This document shows positions 1-6,868 of a DNA stretch of 6,868 nucleotides, in pieces; positions within the stretch are counted from its first letter, which is position 1, and each line of letters begins with the position of its first letter. Source of the DNA: Verrucomicrobia bacterium TMED56 (lineage in GTDB: Bacteria > Verrucomicrobiota > Verrucomicrobiia > Opitutales > Seribacteraceae); NCBI GenBank assembly GCA_002167265.1, contig NHDJ01000030.1:6878-13745 (forward strand), in the 5' to 3' direction. The position numbers and the translations under genes were made by a program. The notes under the pieces are model-generated. The model was not told the DNA's origin, searched no databases, and was given only the letters and a program-made list of their open reading frames with translations.

Positions 1-281
1 CGAAGATCCGCCGGAGCATTGTGGTAACGGACCATGCCGTAGGGGAGCAGGGCGAAAGGGTGGGGGTTATTCCGGTAAAATTTTCCCGTTCCCTCCACGC
101 GGATACTTCCACGCCGGTTGGCATGGTCAACAAAGATAAGTTCACCCCGGTAGGCGTGGGCTTTTTCAAAGGGTGGAAATTTGCCTGCCTCTGGGCGGAA
201 GATTTCCGTTTCGAATTCTTCGCCAATGGCGGTTGCATGAACGATTAGAGTGCAGAAAAACACCGGCAAAAGCCTTGCCAT
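1..281 (-). CDS. Secreted protein of unknown function, N-terminal part (cut by window start)
   Basis: Reading the minus strand from the ATG at 281 gives 93 codons with no stop before the window edge, so the gene continues outside. The product starts MARLLPVFFCTLIVHATAIG, which reads as a Sec signal peptide (one Arg, then a hydrophobic core, likely cleavage near residues 18-20). The mature part is rich in aromatic and charged residues, with stretches such as FEKAHAYRGEL, FVDHANRRGSIRV and HPFALLPYGMVRYHNAP. That style resembles uncharacterised exported proteins I associate with Planctomycetota and Verrucomicrobiota, but I cannot name a domain. An in-frame upstream ATG at 320 would add 13 residues (MKQCLFFVPCYSY) and spoil the signal-peptide shape, so 281 is preferred; neither start has a Shine-Dalgarno. 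It lies 156 bases downstream of the DUF1501 stop in the same direction and may be co-transcribed or have its own promoter. Confidence 0.72.
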   Translation of the reverse strand, partial: MARLLPVFFCTLIVHATAIGEEFETEIFRPEAGKFPPFEKAHAYRGELIFVDHANRRGSIRVEGTGKFYRNNPHPFALLPYGMVRYHNAPADL

Positions 282-437
282 GTAGGAATAACAGGGAACG
301 AAGAACAAGCATTGTTTCATGGAGATCAGGGGCTGGAACAAATAATGTGAAGCCATCAGTATTTCGGGAAAATGTCAGGGGTCGGGAAGCGTTTTTTGGG
401 AATTTTCTATTTGGTTTGGGCAATCTAGACTCTCAAA
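282..437. other. Intergenic region between the DUF1501 gene and the downstream secreted-protein gene
   Basis: This is the largest non-coding gap in the window and is visibly more A/T-rich than the genes around it, with runs such as six T at 392-397. I looked for a terminator hairpin after the DUF1501 stop and for a promoter ahead of the ATG at 281. I found no stable stem with a T-tract and no well-spaced -35/-10 pair on the minus strand. A short near-repeat (CAGGGG at 327-332 and 377-382) is probably chance. The size and composition would allow a promoter for the downstream gene, but none can be pinpointed. Confidence 0.5.
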
Positions 438-1706
438 TCAGACGAATAAAGCCGAAATCGGATCCCCTTGATCGGTAATCGGTACCGGCCGATCTCCATC
501 ATAAAGGTATTTGCGATAGTCGACGCCGAGGGCCGCACAGATCGTGGCGAAGAAATCCGGAACGCTGACTGGGTCACGGACGATGCTTTTCGAAAGTTCA
601 TCCGTTTGGCCCCACGCTCCGCAATGATTCAAGCCGCCGCCCGCGAGAACACAGCTGAAACCGAGTCCCTGGTGGCCTCTTCCGCCGCCGCCGTCAAATT
701 CCGGGGGGCGACCGAATTCCGTTGTGATAACGATCAGCGTTTTGTCCAGGAGCTGACACGATTCCAGGTCTGTGATTAGGGCAGACATCGCAGTATCCAG
801 CTCCTGAATGAGTTCGTGCTGCTTCAGTATTCCTTCGTTATGCACGTCCCAGCCGATGCCATTGATGAAATTGAGATTGTGTGAGACTTCGATGAATCTA
901 GTACCACGCTCGACGAGACGACGGCTGAGGAGACAGCGTTGACCGAATTCACCGCCGTAGCGATTGCGTAAATCGGCCGGTTCTTCGTCGAGATTGAAGA
1001 CGCGATTGAACTCCGGGCCGCTAAGTTTCAGACTCTGATCGATCGCCGCTTCGTAGCTGGCCAAACGCGAATCCTCAATCGGGTTCGCGTTCTTGCGTAG
1101 CGATTGCAGGAAGGCTTCGCGGCGTGCCTGACGTTCATTGGTAATTCCATCGGGGCGTGATAATCCGGCGGGCCCGCGGCTGGTATCAGTCAGGTAAAGG
1201 TAGCCGTGTTGGGCACCGAGGAAACCTGGTCCTCGCGTAATGTTAGGATATCCGATCACCACATAGGGCGGTGCACCTTCGTTAGCCGCTCCGCGTTCGT
1301 GGGCGATGAGGGAACCAATCGAAGGATAGGTCACGGTGCCGCTAATGGGACGGCCGGTGTGCATGCGGTTGCTGGCGGCGGCGTGTTCGTCGATGACTTC
1401 GTGATGCACGGAGCGCACCGCGGTTGCCCGATCCATGAGGGGCGCGAGCTTGCGGAGGTGCTCACAAACCTGGACTCCGGGCACCGCCGTATCGATCGCG
1501 TCGTAGTAGGAACCGGGAGTTTTCTTCGCAGGATCGCCTTTTCGTTTGGGATCGAAGGTGTCGATCTGCCCCATGCCACCGCCAAGCCAAATGGAGATGA
1601 CATGTTCGGCTTTCCCAGTGATGAGCGGGTCTTGGTTAGCTGCGGCGAGCGTTGTGGGTAGCAACAGGGCGCTGCCAGAGGTTTGAAGGAAATGACGTCG
1701 TTTCAT
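438..1706 (-). CDS. DUF1501 family exported protein (Tat signal, alkaline-phosphatase/sulfatase-like fold)
   Basis: The 422-residue product is a full-length DUF1501 protein. It opens with MKRRHFLQ, a twin-arginine (Tat) motif, then a small hydrophobic stretch ending in LAAA, so it is probably exported folded. Family landmarks are visible: [14 protein letters not shown] at 41-54, HTGRP at 116-120, GWDVHN at 285-290, TTEFGRPP at 328-335, GRGHQ at 342-346 and VLAGGGL at 353-359. DUF1501 is related in layout to alkaline phosphatases and sulfatases, but its reaction is unknown. The usual Asp of the GRDH-type motif is Gly here (residue 344), so a metal ligand may be missing or supplied elsewhere. 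The start at 1706 is chosen because its ATG overlaps the upstream TGA as ATGA, a classic sign of translational coupling, and begins directly at the Tat motif; an ATG at 1715 would add only three residues. DUF1501 genes commonly follow PSCyt/PSD1 genes, as here, suggesting the two products work together. Confidence 0.95.
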   Translation of the reverse strand: MKRRHFLQTSGSALLLPTTLAAANQDPLITGKAEHVISIWLGGGMGQIDTFDPKRKGDPAKKTPGSYYDAIDTAVPGVQVCEHLRKLAPLMDRATAVRSVHHEVIDEHAAASNRMHTGRPISGTVTYPSIGSLIAHERGAANEGAPPYVVIGYPNITRGPGFLGAQHGYLYLTDTSRGPAGLSRPDGITNERQARREAFLQSLRKNANPIEDSRLASYEAAIDQSLKLSGPEFNRVFNLDEEPADLRNRYGGEFGQRCLLSRRLVERGTRFIEVSHNLNFINGIGWDVHNEGILKQHELIQELDTAMSALITDLESCQLLDKTLIVITTEFGRPPEFDGGGGRGHQGLGFSCVLAGGGLNHCGAWGQTDELSKSIVRDPVSVPDFFATICAALGVDYRKYLYDGDRPVPITDQGDPISALFV

Positions 1707-4700
1707 GGGATCCATACGAATTCGCGGTGATTGATGAGGCTCCAGACGAGGTCTTCATAGACGACTCGCCAGCTGGGTTCAAGCCGCGGATCGACCGGCG
1801 GGCCGCGCCTAACACGTTTCTCGTGTTCCAGTTGAATTGTGTTTGATTCCGACACGCCGTGGTTGAACCAGGTGACTTGCGGAAGGGGATCATCGGGTTG
1901 TGGCCAATGTATTTCTCCCTGGACGAGGCGGGTTTCGAAGCCGGTTTCGAGAGCTGGGAGGAATTCGGCCAATTCGCCTTCAGTTGGCATACGGCCAAGG
2001 AATCGCAGGAAGATCGAATCGAGCAATTGGTGGGCGGATTCCGCATTTACCGCTTGTTGGGCGATTTGGCTGCCAGCGGCGGCACGGCTGAGGTTCTGGG
2101 TCAGTGTGCCGTTGGCGAGGATGCCGGGTTGAAGCACATGCGGATCCTGATTGCGATGCGGAATCGGCTTCTGACGGGAGCCAGTCCAACCAAACGCTTG
2201 CAGTACATCTGCGACAGCCTGAGCCCGTGGCAGGGCGAGGCTTGGACGGTCGCGTTCGTTGTTGAGGTTGACAAAGTTCCATGCACGCTTAGGGACGCCA
2301 ACGGTTTGTCGTTTTTCCAAGGGGCGGCGGCCATCGTAAACGAAGGTAAGTTCTTCGGAATCGATCGCGACTCCGGCAGAGGCGTGCAGAGAATCGACGA
2401 TCTGTTCTGCGGTTAGGCGGCGGGGATCGGGTGCATTGAAAAATCGGTCCTCATGGCCTGCGGCGAGGTTCTGGCCGGTCGCTTTGCGCTGATACGCGTC
2501 CGAGGTCACGATCAAACGCAGCACATGAGTGAGATCAAAGCCGTTGGAAAGCAGCTCATGCACCAGCCAATCGAGCAGCTCAGGATGACTGGACTCGTGC
2601 CCTTCCCAATCGTGTGCCGGTTCGACGAAACCCGCTCCCATCATCCGTTTCCAGAGGCGATTGACAATGACGCGGGGAAAACGTCGATTTTCCGGCGAAG
2701 TGATCAAAGCCCCGAGGCGCTCGCGGGAGTCGCTCGGATTTTCCATGAGCCGCTCAAGATCCTTGCCATGGCTAATCCCGGTCACATTGCTGAATGGCCA
2801 CTGCGGTTTGATGGAAGTGTTTGGCTTGAGGGTAACCTGAATCAGGGACTCGCGCACTTTCTCCTCGAAGAATCCTGCGGGCACCATGCTGGTGGACGGA
2901 ACCGTGACGGGCTTGCGTGCTAACATGGCTGCGAGCGAGTAGAGATCCTGTTGCGTGGTGCTGTGATAGGGCGAATCGTGGCAGCGTGCGCATTGCAGTT
3001 CAATGCCAAGGAACGCGGAGGCGACGATGTGGCCCTTTTCCGCGAACGGAGCGTCATTTTCCGCTGCGAGGGCGAACCCGGCACTGCCGCCGCGCCCGAC
3101 ATCGCCGCGCATGAGGATGAGTTCAGTGATGAGTCGATCGAGCGGTTTGCGATCGAGCAGCGCATCGTGGAGGAAGAAGCGAAACGGCCCGGTGCTGTTG
3201 AGCGACTGATTGATCAGCATCGGATTTTCGGCGAGAAGATCGAGCCATTCGCTGATTTCGTGATCCGCCCGGCGTTCGTCCGCGAGGAGCCGATCGATCA
3301 GTTTACCGCGTTTCCCAGGATCTTTGTCGGCGAGGAAAGTGCGGACGATAGCTTCGGTCGGAGGGAGACCGATGAGGTCGAGATGAATGCGGCGAATGAA
3401 GGCCGCATCGTTGATTCGAGGAGCGAGGGTGAGTTTTTCAGGATCCACGGGCGGAGCTGGCCAGAGCGCACCGTCGCGAATCCAGCTTTCCAGCACCGCG
3501 ATTTGTTTTTCGCTCAAACCATCGCCGGTTGGCGGCATGACGAGGTCAATGTCGTCCGTCCGAATTCGTTCCATCAGTTCGCTCTCGTTTGACTTACCCG
3601 GGACGATAGTCGGAAATTCCGAATCGCCACCTGCGAGTGCAAACTCGCGAGAATTCAGTTTTAACCCGCCCTTTTTCTTCTCGCCGTGACACCGGAAACA
3701 TTCTTCGCGGAGGATAGGCAGGACCTCATTATGAAATGAACTTTCGTCCTCCGAATTCGAAGACCCGGCAATCGCCGTCCCGATTTTGGCTTTCAGAAAT
3801 GCGTCGACCGGATGACCCACGCCTGGAATTTCGGGTGCTGGATTTTGCTCCGCCCATTCTTTGGCGATGGTGCGGCGGTATGCCCAGAATTTATCCCTCG
3901 AAGCTGCGGCACGCCTGCGATTTGCTTTATCGAAATCCGCTAGTTCGGCTTCCATCGCCGTGAGTACGGGCTCGCATTCTGCATCAGATAGAGCGATTCC
4001 GGATTGGAGGACATTGAACCCGTACTGCGCATTGTTTTCCAGAGCGACGACCACTTCGCCCGTTTCCGTACGCTGCCCTTTGCCGCCAACGATCAGTTCA
4101 AGTACGATTCGTGCCGTACGATAGCTTTCCGGATTGATTTCACCGAACACCTCTTGTTGGCGGTAACTCTTCACGCGTACGCCGGGATGCGGAGGTTCGG
4201 CCAACGGCGTCACAAGTTCCTCGCCGTCACGCGCGGAAGTCTGCGCCCGTTTCGTTTCGGCGACCAGCTCGCCATCGATCCACAACCTCGCCAGTCCGCG
4301 CGTGCGGAGAAGGACGCGGCGTTGCCCCGGGGGTAATTCGACATCCGCGGCGAAACGAATCAGGAGCGGTGACGCCCACTCGGAACGAATTCCCCAATCG
4401 TCGAACTGAAGAGGAACACGCGGTAAGAGAAAACCGTCCGCAGCCCAGCGCGCGGTTTCCTCCGGCAACTCCGATTGGTTTGGCCATCGATCGTAAGCCG
4501 CAAGCCCTTCGCTGAATTGTACGAGCACGCGATTTTGCGGGACCTCGGCCAGTTCCGGCATCTTCGGCACTTCCGGCACCATGAACTGCGGCCCGCCTTC
4601 GCGGCGATACCGTTCCGCGATTTGTGCATCGGTAAGTGCCTTGCGATGAACCGCGACTTCGTCGATCCAACCATGAAAGGTGTTGCTAGGGCTCCCACGA

Positions 4701-5356
4701 AGCGCGGAACCAATCCACACCGCGTCATCGTCTACCATCGGCCCCCGATCCGTCGCTCCGTTGAGATCCCAGTCCCCATCGACGGCCACACCATCGATCC
4801 ATGCCCGTAAGCTGTCGGCCTGACCGAATTCGTAAGAAATTGCGACATGATGCCAGCCGTTTTCGATCAGGAATCCCGCGCTAGAAACCCAGCGATGCCA
4901 GCTTCCTGATCCTGAAGCGAACAAAAAACTGATCTTGGCAAACCCACCCGAGCCGCCTACAAGGCGCAACGACCAATTTTGATTGTCCGCCGCAAATCCG
5001 GGATTTCCGGTCCGTCCTTTGCCGATAATGTAGACATTCTGGTCGCTTTTGATGGCTTCGACCTTCACCCAGGCTTCCATGGTGATGGCATCGTCGGTTG
5101 TGAAATCGAAAGGGCTACTTTCGCCCGGATCCGCGATCATGACTCGCGAATTCCGGCCGTTCAAGCGAATCGCGGTATTGTTCTCTTCGAAATCCGGGAA
5201 CTCAGGCGGACGCGGCCCAGGTTCGTTGATAGTGACCTTGCCGTGTGGAACGAAATCGTGGTTCGGTGAATCAAAACTCCACAGCGTCTCGCCAGCCCTA
5301 GCCAACGGTAGGAAGGCGATTGAGATTACTAAAATGATGCAGAAGAGATTGAGCAT
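1703..5356 (-). CDS. Multidomain exported heme protein: LamG, PA14-like, PSCyt1, PSCyt2 (DUF1549), PSD1 (DUF1553)
   Basis: The 1217-residue product starts with a clear Sec signal peptide (about 1-21, ending LPLARA). Residues 25-252 form a LamG/concanavalin-like domain, shown by [28 protein letters not shown] and [13 protein letters not shown]. Residues about 275-455 look like a beta-sandwich, possibly PA14-like (RLWIDGELV at 357-365). A charged helical stretch follows (457-505). PSCyt1 spans about 541-633 with heme motif CFRCH at 553-557 and a likely Met ligand in VMPP (606-609). PSCyt2 runs to about 820 with a second motif CARCH at 789-793. PSD1 fills about 880-1215. Attachment of c-type heme and location outside the cytoplasm are expected from the motifs, while the substrate is unknown; LamG suggests glycan binding. 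The start at 5356 is chosen because it gives the signal peptide; an ATG at 5476 would add 40 residues lying inside the SDR gene. It begins 10 bases after the SDR stop and overlaps the DUF1501 start by 4 bases, so all three are probably one operon. Confidence 0.95.
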   Translation of the reverse strand: MLNLFCIILVISIAFLPLARAGETLWSFDSPNHDFVPHGKVTINEPGPRPPEFPDFEENNTAIRLNGRNSRVMIADPGESSPFDFTTDDAITMEAWVKVEAIKSDQNVYIIGKGRTGNPGFAADNQNWSLRLVGGSGGFAKISFLFASGSGSWHRWVSSAGFLIENGWHHVAISYEFGQADSLRAWIDGVAVDGDWDLNGATDRGPMVDDDAVWIGSALRGSPSNTFHGWIDEVAVHRKALTDAQIAERYRREGGPQFMVPEVPKMPELAEVPQNRVLVQFSEGLAAYDRWPNQSELPEETARWAADGFLLPRVPLQFDDWGIRSEWASPLLIRFAADVELPPGQRRVLLRTRGLARLWIDGELVAETKRAQTSARDGEELVTPLAEPPHPGVRVKSYRQQEVFGEINPESYRTARIVLELIVGGKGQRTETGEVVVALENNAQYGFNVLQSGIALSDAECEPVLTAMEAELADFDKANRRRAAASRDKFWAYRRTIAKEWAEQNPAPEIPGVGHPVDAFLKAKIGTAIAGSSNSEDESSFHNEVLPILREECFRCHGEKKKGGLKLNSREFALAGGDSEFPTIVPGKSNESELMERIRTDDIDLVMPPTGDGLSEKQIAVLESWIRDGALWPAPPVDPEKLTLAPRINDAAFIRRIHLDLIGLPPTEAIVRTFLADKDPGKRGKLIDRLLADERRADHEISEWLDLLAENPMLINQSLNSTGPFRFFLHDALLDRKPLDRLITELILMRGDVGRGGSAGFALAAENDAPFAEKGHIVASAFLGIELQCARCHDSPYHSTTQQDLYSLAAMLARKPVTVPSTSMVPAGFFEEKVRESLIQVTLKPNTSIKPQWPFSNVTGISHGKDLERLMENPSDSRERLGALITSPENRRFPRVIVNRLWKRMMGAGFVEPAHDWEGHESSHPELLDWLVHELLSNGFDLTHVLRLIVTSDAYQRKATGQNLAAGHEDRFFNAPDPRRLTAEQIVDSLHASAGVAIDSEELTFVYDGRRPLEKRQTVGVPKRAWNFVNLNNERDRPSLALPRAQAVADVLQAFGWTGSRQKPIPHRNQDPHVLQPGILANGTLTQNLSRAAAGSQIAQQAVNAESAHQLLDSIFLRFLGRMPTEGELAEFLPALETGFETRLVQGEIHWPQPDDPLPQVTWFNHGVSESNTIQLEHEKRVRRGPPVDPRLEPSWRVVYEDLVWSLINHREFVWIP

Positions 5357-5366
5357 GGCGAAAGTT

Positions 5367-6146
5367 CTAGACAGCGGTGTATCCACCATCCACGGTCCAG
5401 GCTGCGGCAGTGACGAAAGAGGCTTCGTCGGAGGAGAGGAACGCAATAACATTGGCGATTTCGGACGGCTCCGCAAGTCGGCCCATCGGATGCAGAGCTT
5501 TCATCGTTTCATGTACATCCGGCATCTCGGTTACATTCTCGGTCAGTGCAGTGTAGACGAATCCGGGGCAAACGGCGTTGACGCGAATATTGTCAGGAGC
5601 GAGGCGAATTCCCATATCGCGAGTCAGTTGCAGCACCGCACCCTTGCTCTGCGGATAGGGATTGAAGCCGTCCGAGAAGGGAAGCGATGGCGGGTGGGCG
5701 ACGAGGCTCATGATGGAGCCCAGATTGACGATGGAACCACCGTTTCCTGCCTGACGCATTTCTTCGACCGCGGCGTGGCACATCAGAAAGGTCCCTTTTG
5801 CGTTTACCTCCATGACCGCTTCCCAGCGCTCTTCGAAATCAGCTTCCGGCGGTAGAGTGCGCGGAGTGATCCCTGCGGAATTGACGAGGATGTTGACCTG
5901 TCCGAACTCGGAAACACACTCCGAGATGATGGCCTCGACCTCGGCATACTTGGTGATGTTGCCAGGAAAGGTAGTGAGCCGCGGTTCTTCTGCTTCCAGC
6001 AACTGGTCAAGTCCTGCTTCGTTGATGTCGGTAGCCAAAACCGTGGCTCCTTCGTCGAGGAACTTTTCAATCGTCGCCGATCCAATGCCCGAGGCCGCCC
6101 CGGTCACAATTGCAACTTTGTTTTTCAACCGTGCTGTCATATGCAT
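5367..6146 (-). CDS. Short-chain dehydrogenase/reductase (SDR), classical type, probably NAD(H)-dependent
   Basis: The 259-residue product is a complete classical SDR. The Rossmann nucleotide motif TGAASGIG is at 15-22, and Asp40 after the second strand (LATDIN) favours NAD over NADP. NSAG at 89-92 replaces the usual NNAG. The catalytic set is Asn115 (EVNAKG), Ser144 (NLGS), Tyr164 and Lys168 (YPQSK), followed by the PG motif CPGFVYTA at 193-200 and a typical C-terminus (VDGGYTAV). There is no signal peptide, so it acts in the cytosol, unlike its exported neighbours. The distance from Ser144 to Tyr164 is 20 residues against about 13 in the family, so an extra loop of about seven residues (around 150-162, HPPSLPFSDGFNP) borders the active site. 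The substrate cannot be read from sequence; sugars, sugar acids or polyols are plausible given the neighbours. A second in-frame ATG at 6140 (MTARLKNK) is an equally good start, and neither has a clear Shine-Dalgarno. The stop lies 10 bases before the next start, which supports an operon. Confidence 0.95.
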   Translation of the reverse strand: MHMTARLKNKVAIVTGAASGIGSATIEKFLDEGATVLATDINEAGLDQLLEAEEPRLTTFPGNITKYAEVEAIISECVSEFGQVNILVNSAGITPRTLPPEADFEERWEAVMEVNAKGTFLMCHAAVEEMRQAGNGGSIVNLGSIMSLVAHPPSLPFSDGFNPYPQSKGAVLQLTRDMGIRLAPDNIRVNAVCPGFVYTALTENVTEMPDVHETMKALHPMGRLAEPSEIANVIAFLSSDEASFVTAAAWTVDGGYTAV

Positions 6147-6223
6147 GCTTCAGCTAATCCAGATGCCTTTGCCCATTCGTGACCTGCGGAGGTGATCATT
6201 ACCAAACTTCCCAAGCTTTATAA
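6147..6223. other. 77-base spacer between the DUF1552 stop and the SDR start
   Basis: The spacer holds one arm of a 14-base inverted repeat (6190-6203) and a weak hairpin just after the DUF1552 stop: AAACTT, a three-base loop, AAGCTT at 6204-6218, six pairs including one G-U. The hairpin has no T-tract, so it is a poor terminator candidate. No promoter can be assigned with confidence. The distance permits read-through from the DUF1552 gene into the SDR gene, but it also leaves room for a separate promoter. Confidence 0.45.
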
Positions 6224-6359
6224 TTACAATGTGATTGCCTTGTTACTGTCGCCAAATTGGTCGGTTTCCACGCCCATCTTTTGGGCCATGAGGAGGAGCA
6301 AATTGCTCATGTGGGCATCGGAATTGACTGGGCGGCTGCAAATTCGGTAATGATCACCT
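6190..6359. repeat. 14-base perfect inverted repeat spanning the DUF1552 3' end
   Basis: AGGTGATCATTACC at 6190-6203 is the exact reverse complement of GGTAATGATCACCT at 6346-6359. One arm is in the intergenic spacer and the other is inside the DUF1552 reading frame, 142 bases apart. In the minus-strand transcript the arms could pair and loop out the DUF1552 stop codon. The match stops sharply at both ends. By rough counting, a 14-base inverted match in a window this long is expected about once in ten random sequences, so chance is a real possibility. Confidence 0.4.
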
Positions 6360-6868
6360 GGTTTGTCGAGGGTGTAGCCGTCAAAATGTCCTTCGTTAAA
6401 ATCAAGATGACTCCCGTGCTTCAACCCTAGGTCCGAACCACCGGCAAGCACCAGTGGTAGGTTGGCATTTCCGTGACTATGGCCGTAGGACATGCCACTG
6501 CCAAAAAGAGACATCGTGGAACCGAGAAGCGGTTTGCCGTTCAGGTCCTTGGTTTCCTCCAGACGGGAAAGGAAGTAGCTGTATTGTTCGATGGCGAAGG
6601 TATCATAGTTGGTCAGCTTTTCCATGTAGCCCTCGTCGCCCCCGTGATGGCTGAGTTGGTGGCGGGATTCGGTGATGCCGATTTCGGGGATGGCAAAGGC
6701 GTCCCCTTCTCCTCCCAGGCTGAAAGTGGCGACCCGGGTGACATCGGTTTGAAAGGCGAGAACCATGAGGTCGTAAACGGTACGGAAATAATCCCCGGCC
6801 TGTGCCCTGTTTACTTTGCGGTTGGTACGCTTGCGGTCAGAGTCGGAAATTTGGGGGAGTGGGGTGTC
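6224..6868 (-). CDS. DUF1552 family protein, C-terminal part (cut by window end)
   Basis: The frame is open from the window edge to the TAA at 6224 and gives 214 residues. The internal ATG at 6766 is not the true start, because the 34 codons before it read through in the same frame (including [13 protein letters not shown]) and fit the family. DUF1552 landmarks are: [15 protein letters not shown] at 35-49, [12 protein letters not shown] at 67-78, [10 protein letters not shown] at 94-103, [20 protein letters not shown] at 122-141 and [12 protein letters not shown] at 197-208. The conserved His and Asp residues resemble those of DUF1501 proteins, suggesting a similar hydrolase-like fold, but no activity is established for the family. 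A stretch at about 155-184 ([19 protein letters not shown] included) lengthens the segment between the glycine-rich motif and the C-terminal helix. DUF1552 genes usually sit beside genes for large DUF1592/DUF1588/DUF1585 cytochrome-like proteins, so one may lie just upstream outside this window. An exported location is expected from the family, but its N-terminus is not visible here. Confidence 0.92.
   Translation of the reverse strand, partial: DTPLPQISDSDRKRTNRKVNRAQAGDYFRTVYDLMVLAFQTDVTRVATFSLGGEGDAFAIPEIGITESRHQLSHHGGDEGYMEKLTNYDTFAIEQYSYFLSRLEETKDLNGKPLLGSTMSLFGSGMSYGHSHGNANLPLVLAGGSDLGLKHGSHLDFNEGHFDGYTLDKPGDHYRICSRPVNSDAHMSNLLLLMAQKMGVETDQFGDSNKAITL

Noticed and set aside
166..423. Minus-strand open frame of 85 codons in the DUF1501 downstream gap
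   Set aside because: It overlaps the secreted-protein frame starting at 281 in another frame. Its translation is low in structure and basic, while the competing frame has a signal peptide and stays open to the window edge.
1859..2416. Plus-strand open frame of 185 codons
   Set aside because: It is antisense to the PSD1 domain and shows no signal peptide, motif or start context.
2951..3592. Plus-strand open frame of 213 codons
   Set aside because: It is antisense to the PSCyt2 region with its CARCH motif and has no domain signature; high GC coding strands often leave such open antisense frames.
5357..5476. 40-residue N-terminal extension of the heme protein
   Set aside because: It would lie within the end of the SDR gene and push the signal peptide to residue 41; the ATG at 5356 gives a normal Sec signal.
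5049..5855. Plus-strand open frame of 268 codons
   Set aside because: It runs antisense across the SDR C-terminus and the LamG region, both of which have strong family motifs. Its own translation shows no recognisable domain.
6187..6197. Near-perfect Shine-Dalgarno CGGAGGTGATC on the plus strand
   Set aside because: The next plus-strand ATG is about 30 bases away (near 6229) and is followed at once by TGA, so there is no gene for it to serve.
6204..6218. Possible terminator hairpin after the DUF1552 stop
   Set aside because: Only six pairs with a G-U and no T-tract follow it, which is too weak to call a terminator.

Overview
The window looks like an accessory locus from a member of the Planctomycetota/Verrucomicrobiota group. 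It carries several protein families that are strongly expanded in those phyla: DUF1552, the planctomycete-cytochrome domains PSCyt1 and PSCyt2 (DUF1549), PSD1 (DUF1553), and DUF1501. No start codon here has a convincing Shine-Dalgarno sequence, which fits that group but does not prove it. I cannot separate the two phyla from this sequence alone.

All supported genes lie on the minus strand, so transcription runs from high to low coordinates. In transcription order they are: (1) 6868-6224, the 3' part of a DUF1552 gene cut by the window end; (2) 6146-5367, a complete cytosolic short-chain dehydrogenase/reductase (SDR); (3) 5356-1706 plus stop, a 1217-residue secreted protein with signal peptide, LamG, PA14-like region, PSCyt1, PSCyt2 and PSD1; (4) 1706-438, a DUF1501 protein with a Tat-type signal, whose start overlaps the previous stop by 4 bases (ATGA); (5) 281-3, the 5' part of a secreted protein of unknown function cut by the window start. 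Spacing between genes 1 and 2 is 77 bases, between 2 and 3 it is 10 bases, and between 4 and 5 it is 156 bases. Genes 2-4 are therefore very probably one operon, gene 1 may belong to it, and gene 5 may be separate. I see no RNA gene, CRISPR array, insertion sequence or convincing terminator.

Inferred joint role: the multidomain protein has two CxxCH heme-c motifs plus a lectin-like LamG domain, and its DUF1501 partner has an alkaline-phosphatase/sulfatase-like layout and a Tat signal. Together they look like an extracytoplasmic redox/hydrolysis module acting on a complex substrate, perhaps a polysaccharide. The SDR could oxidise or reduce a product in the cytosol. None of these families has an established reaction, so this is a hypothesis. 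The points most worth following are the PSCyt1 heme domain apparently nested inside the PSCyt2 domain, the Gly replacing the usual Asp in the DUF1501 GRDH-type motif, and a soluble SDR placed between two families of exported proteins.
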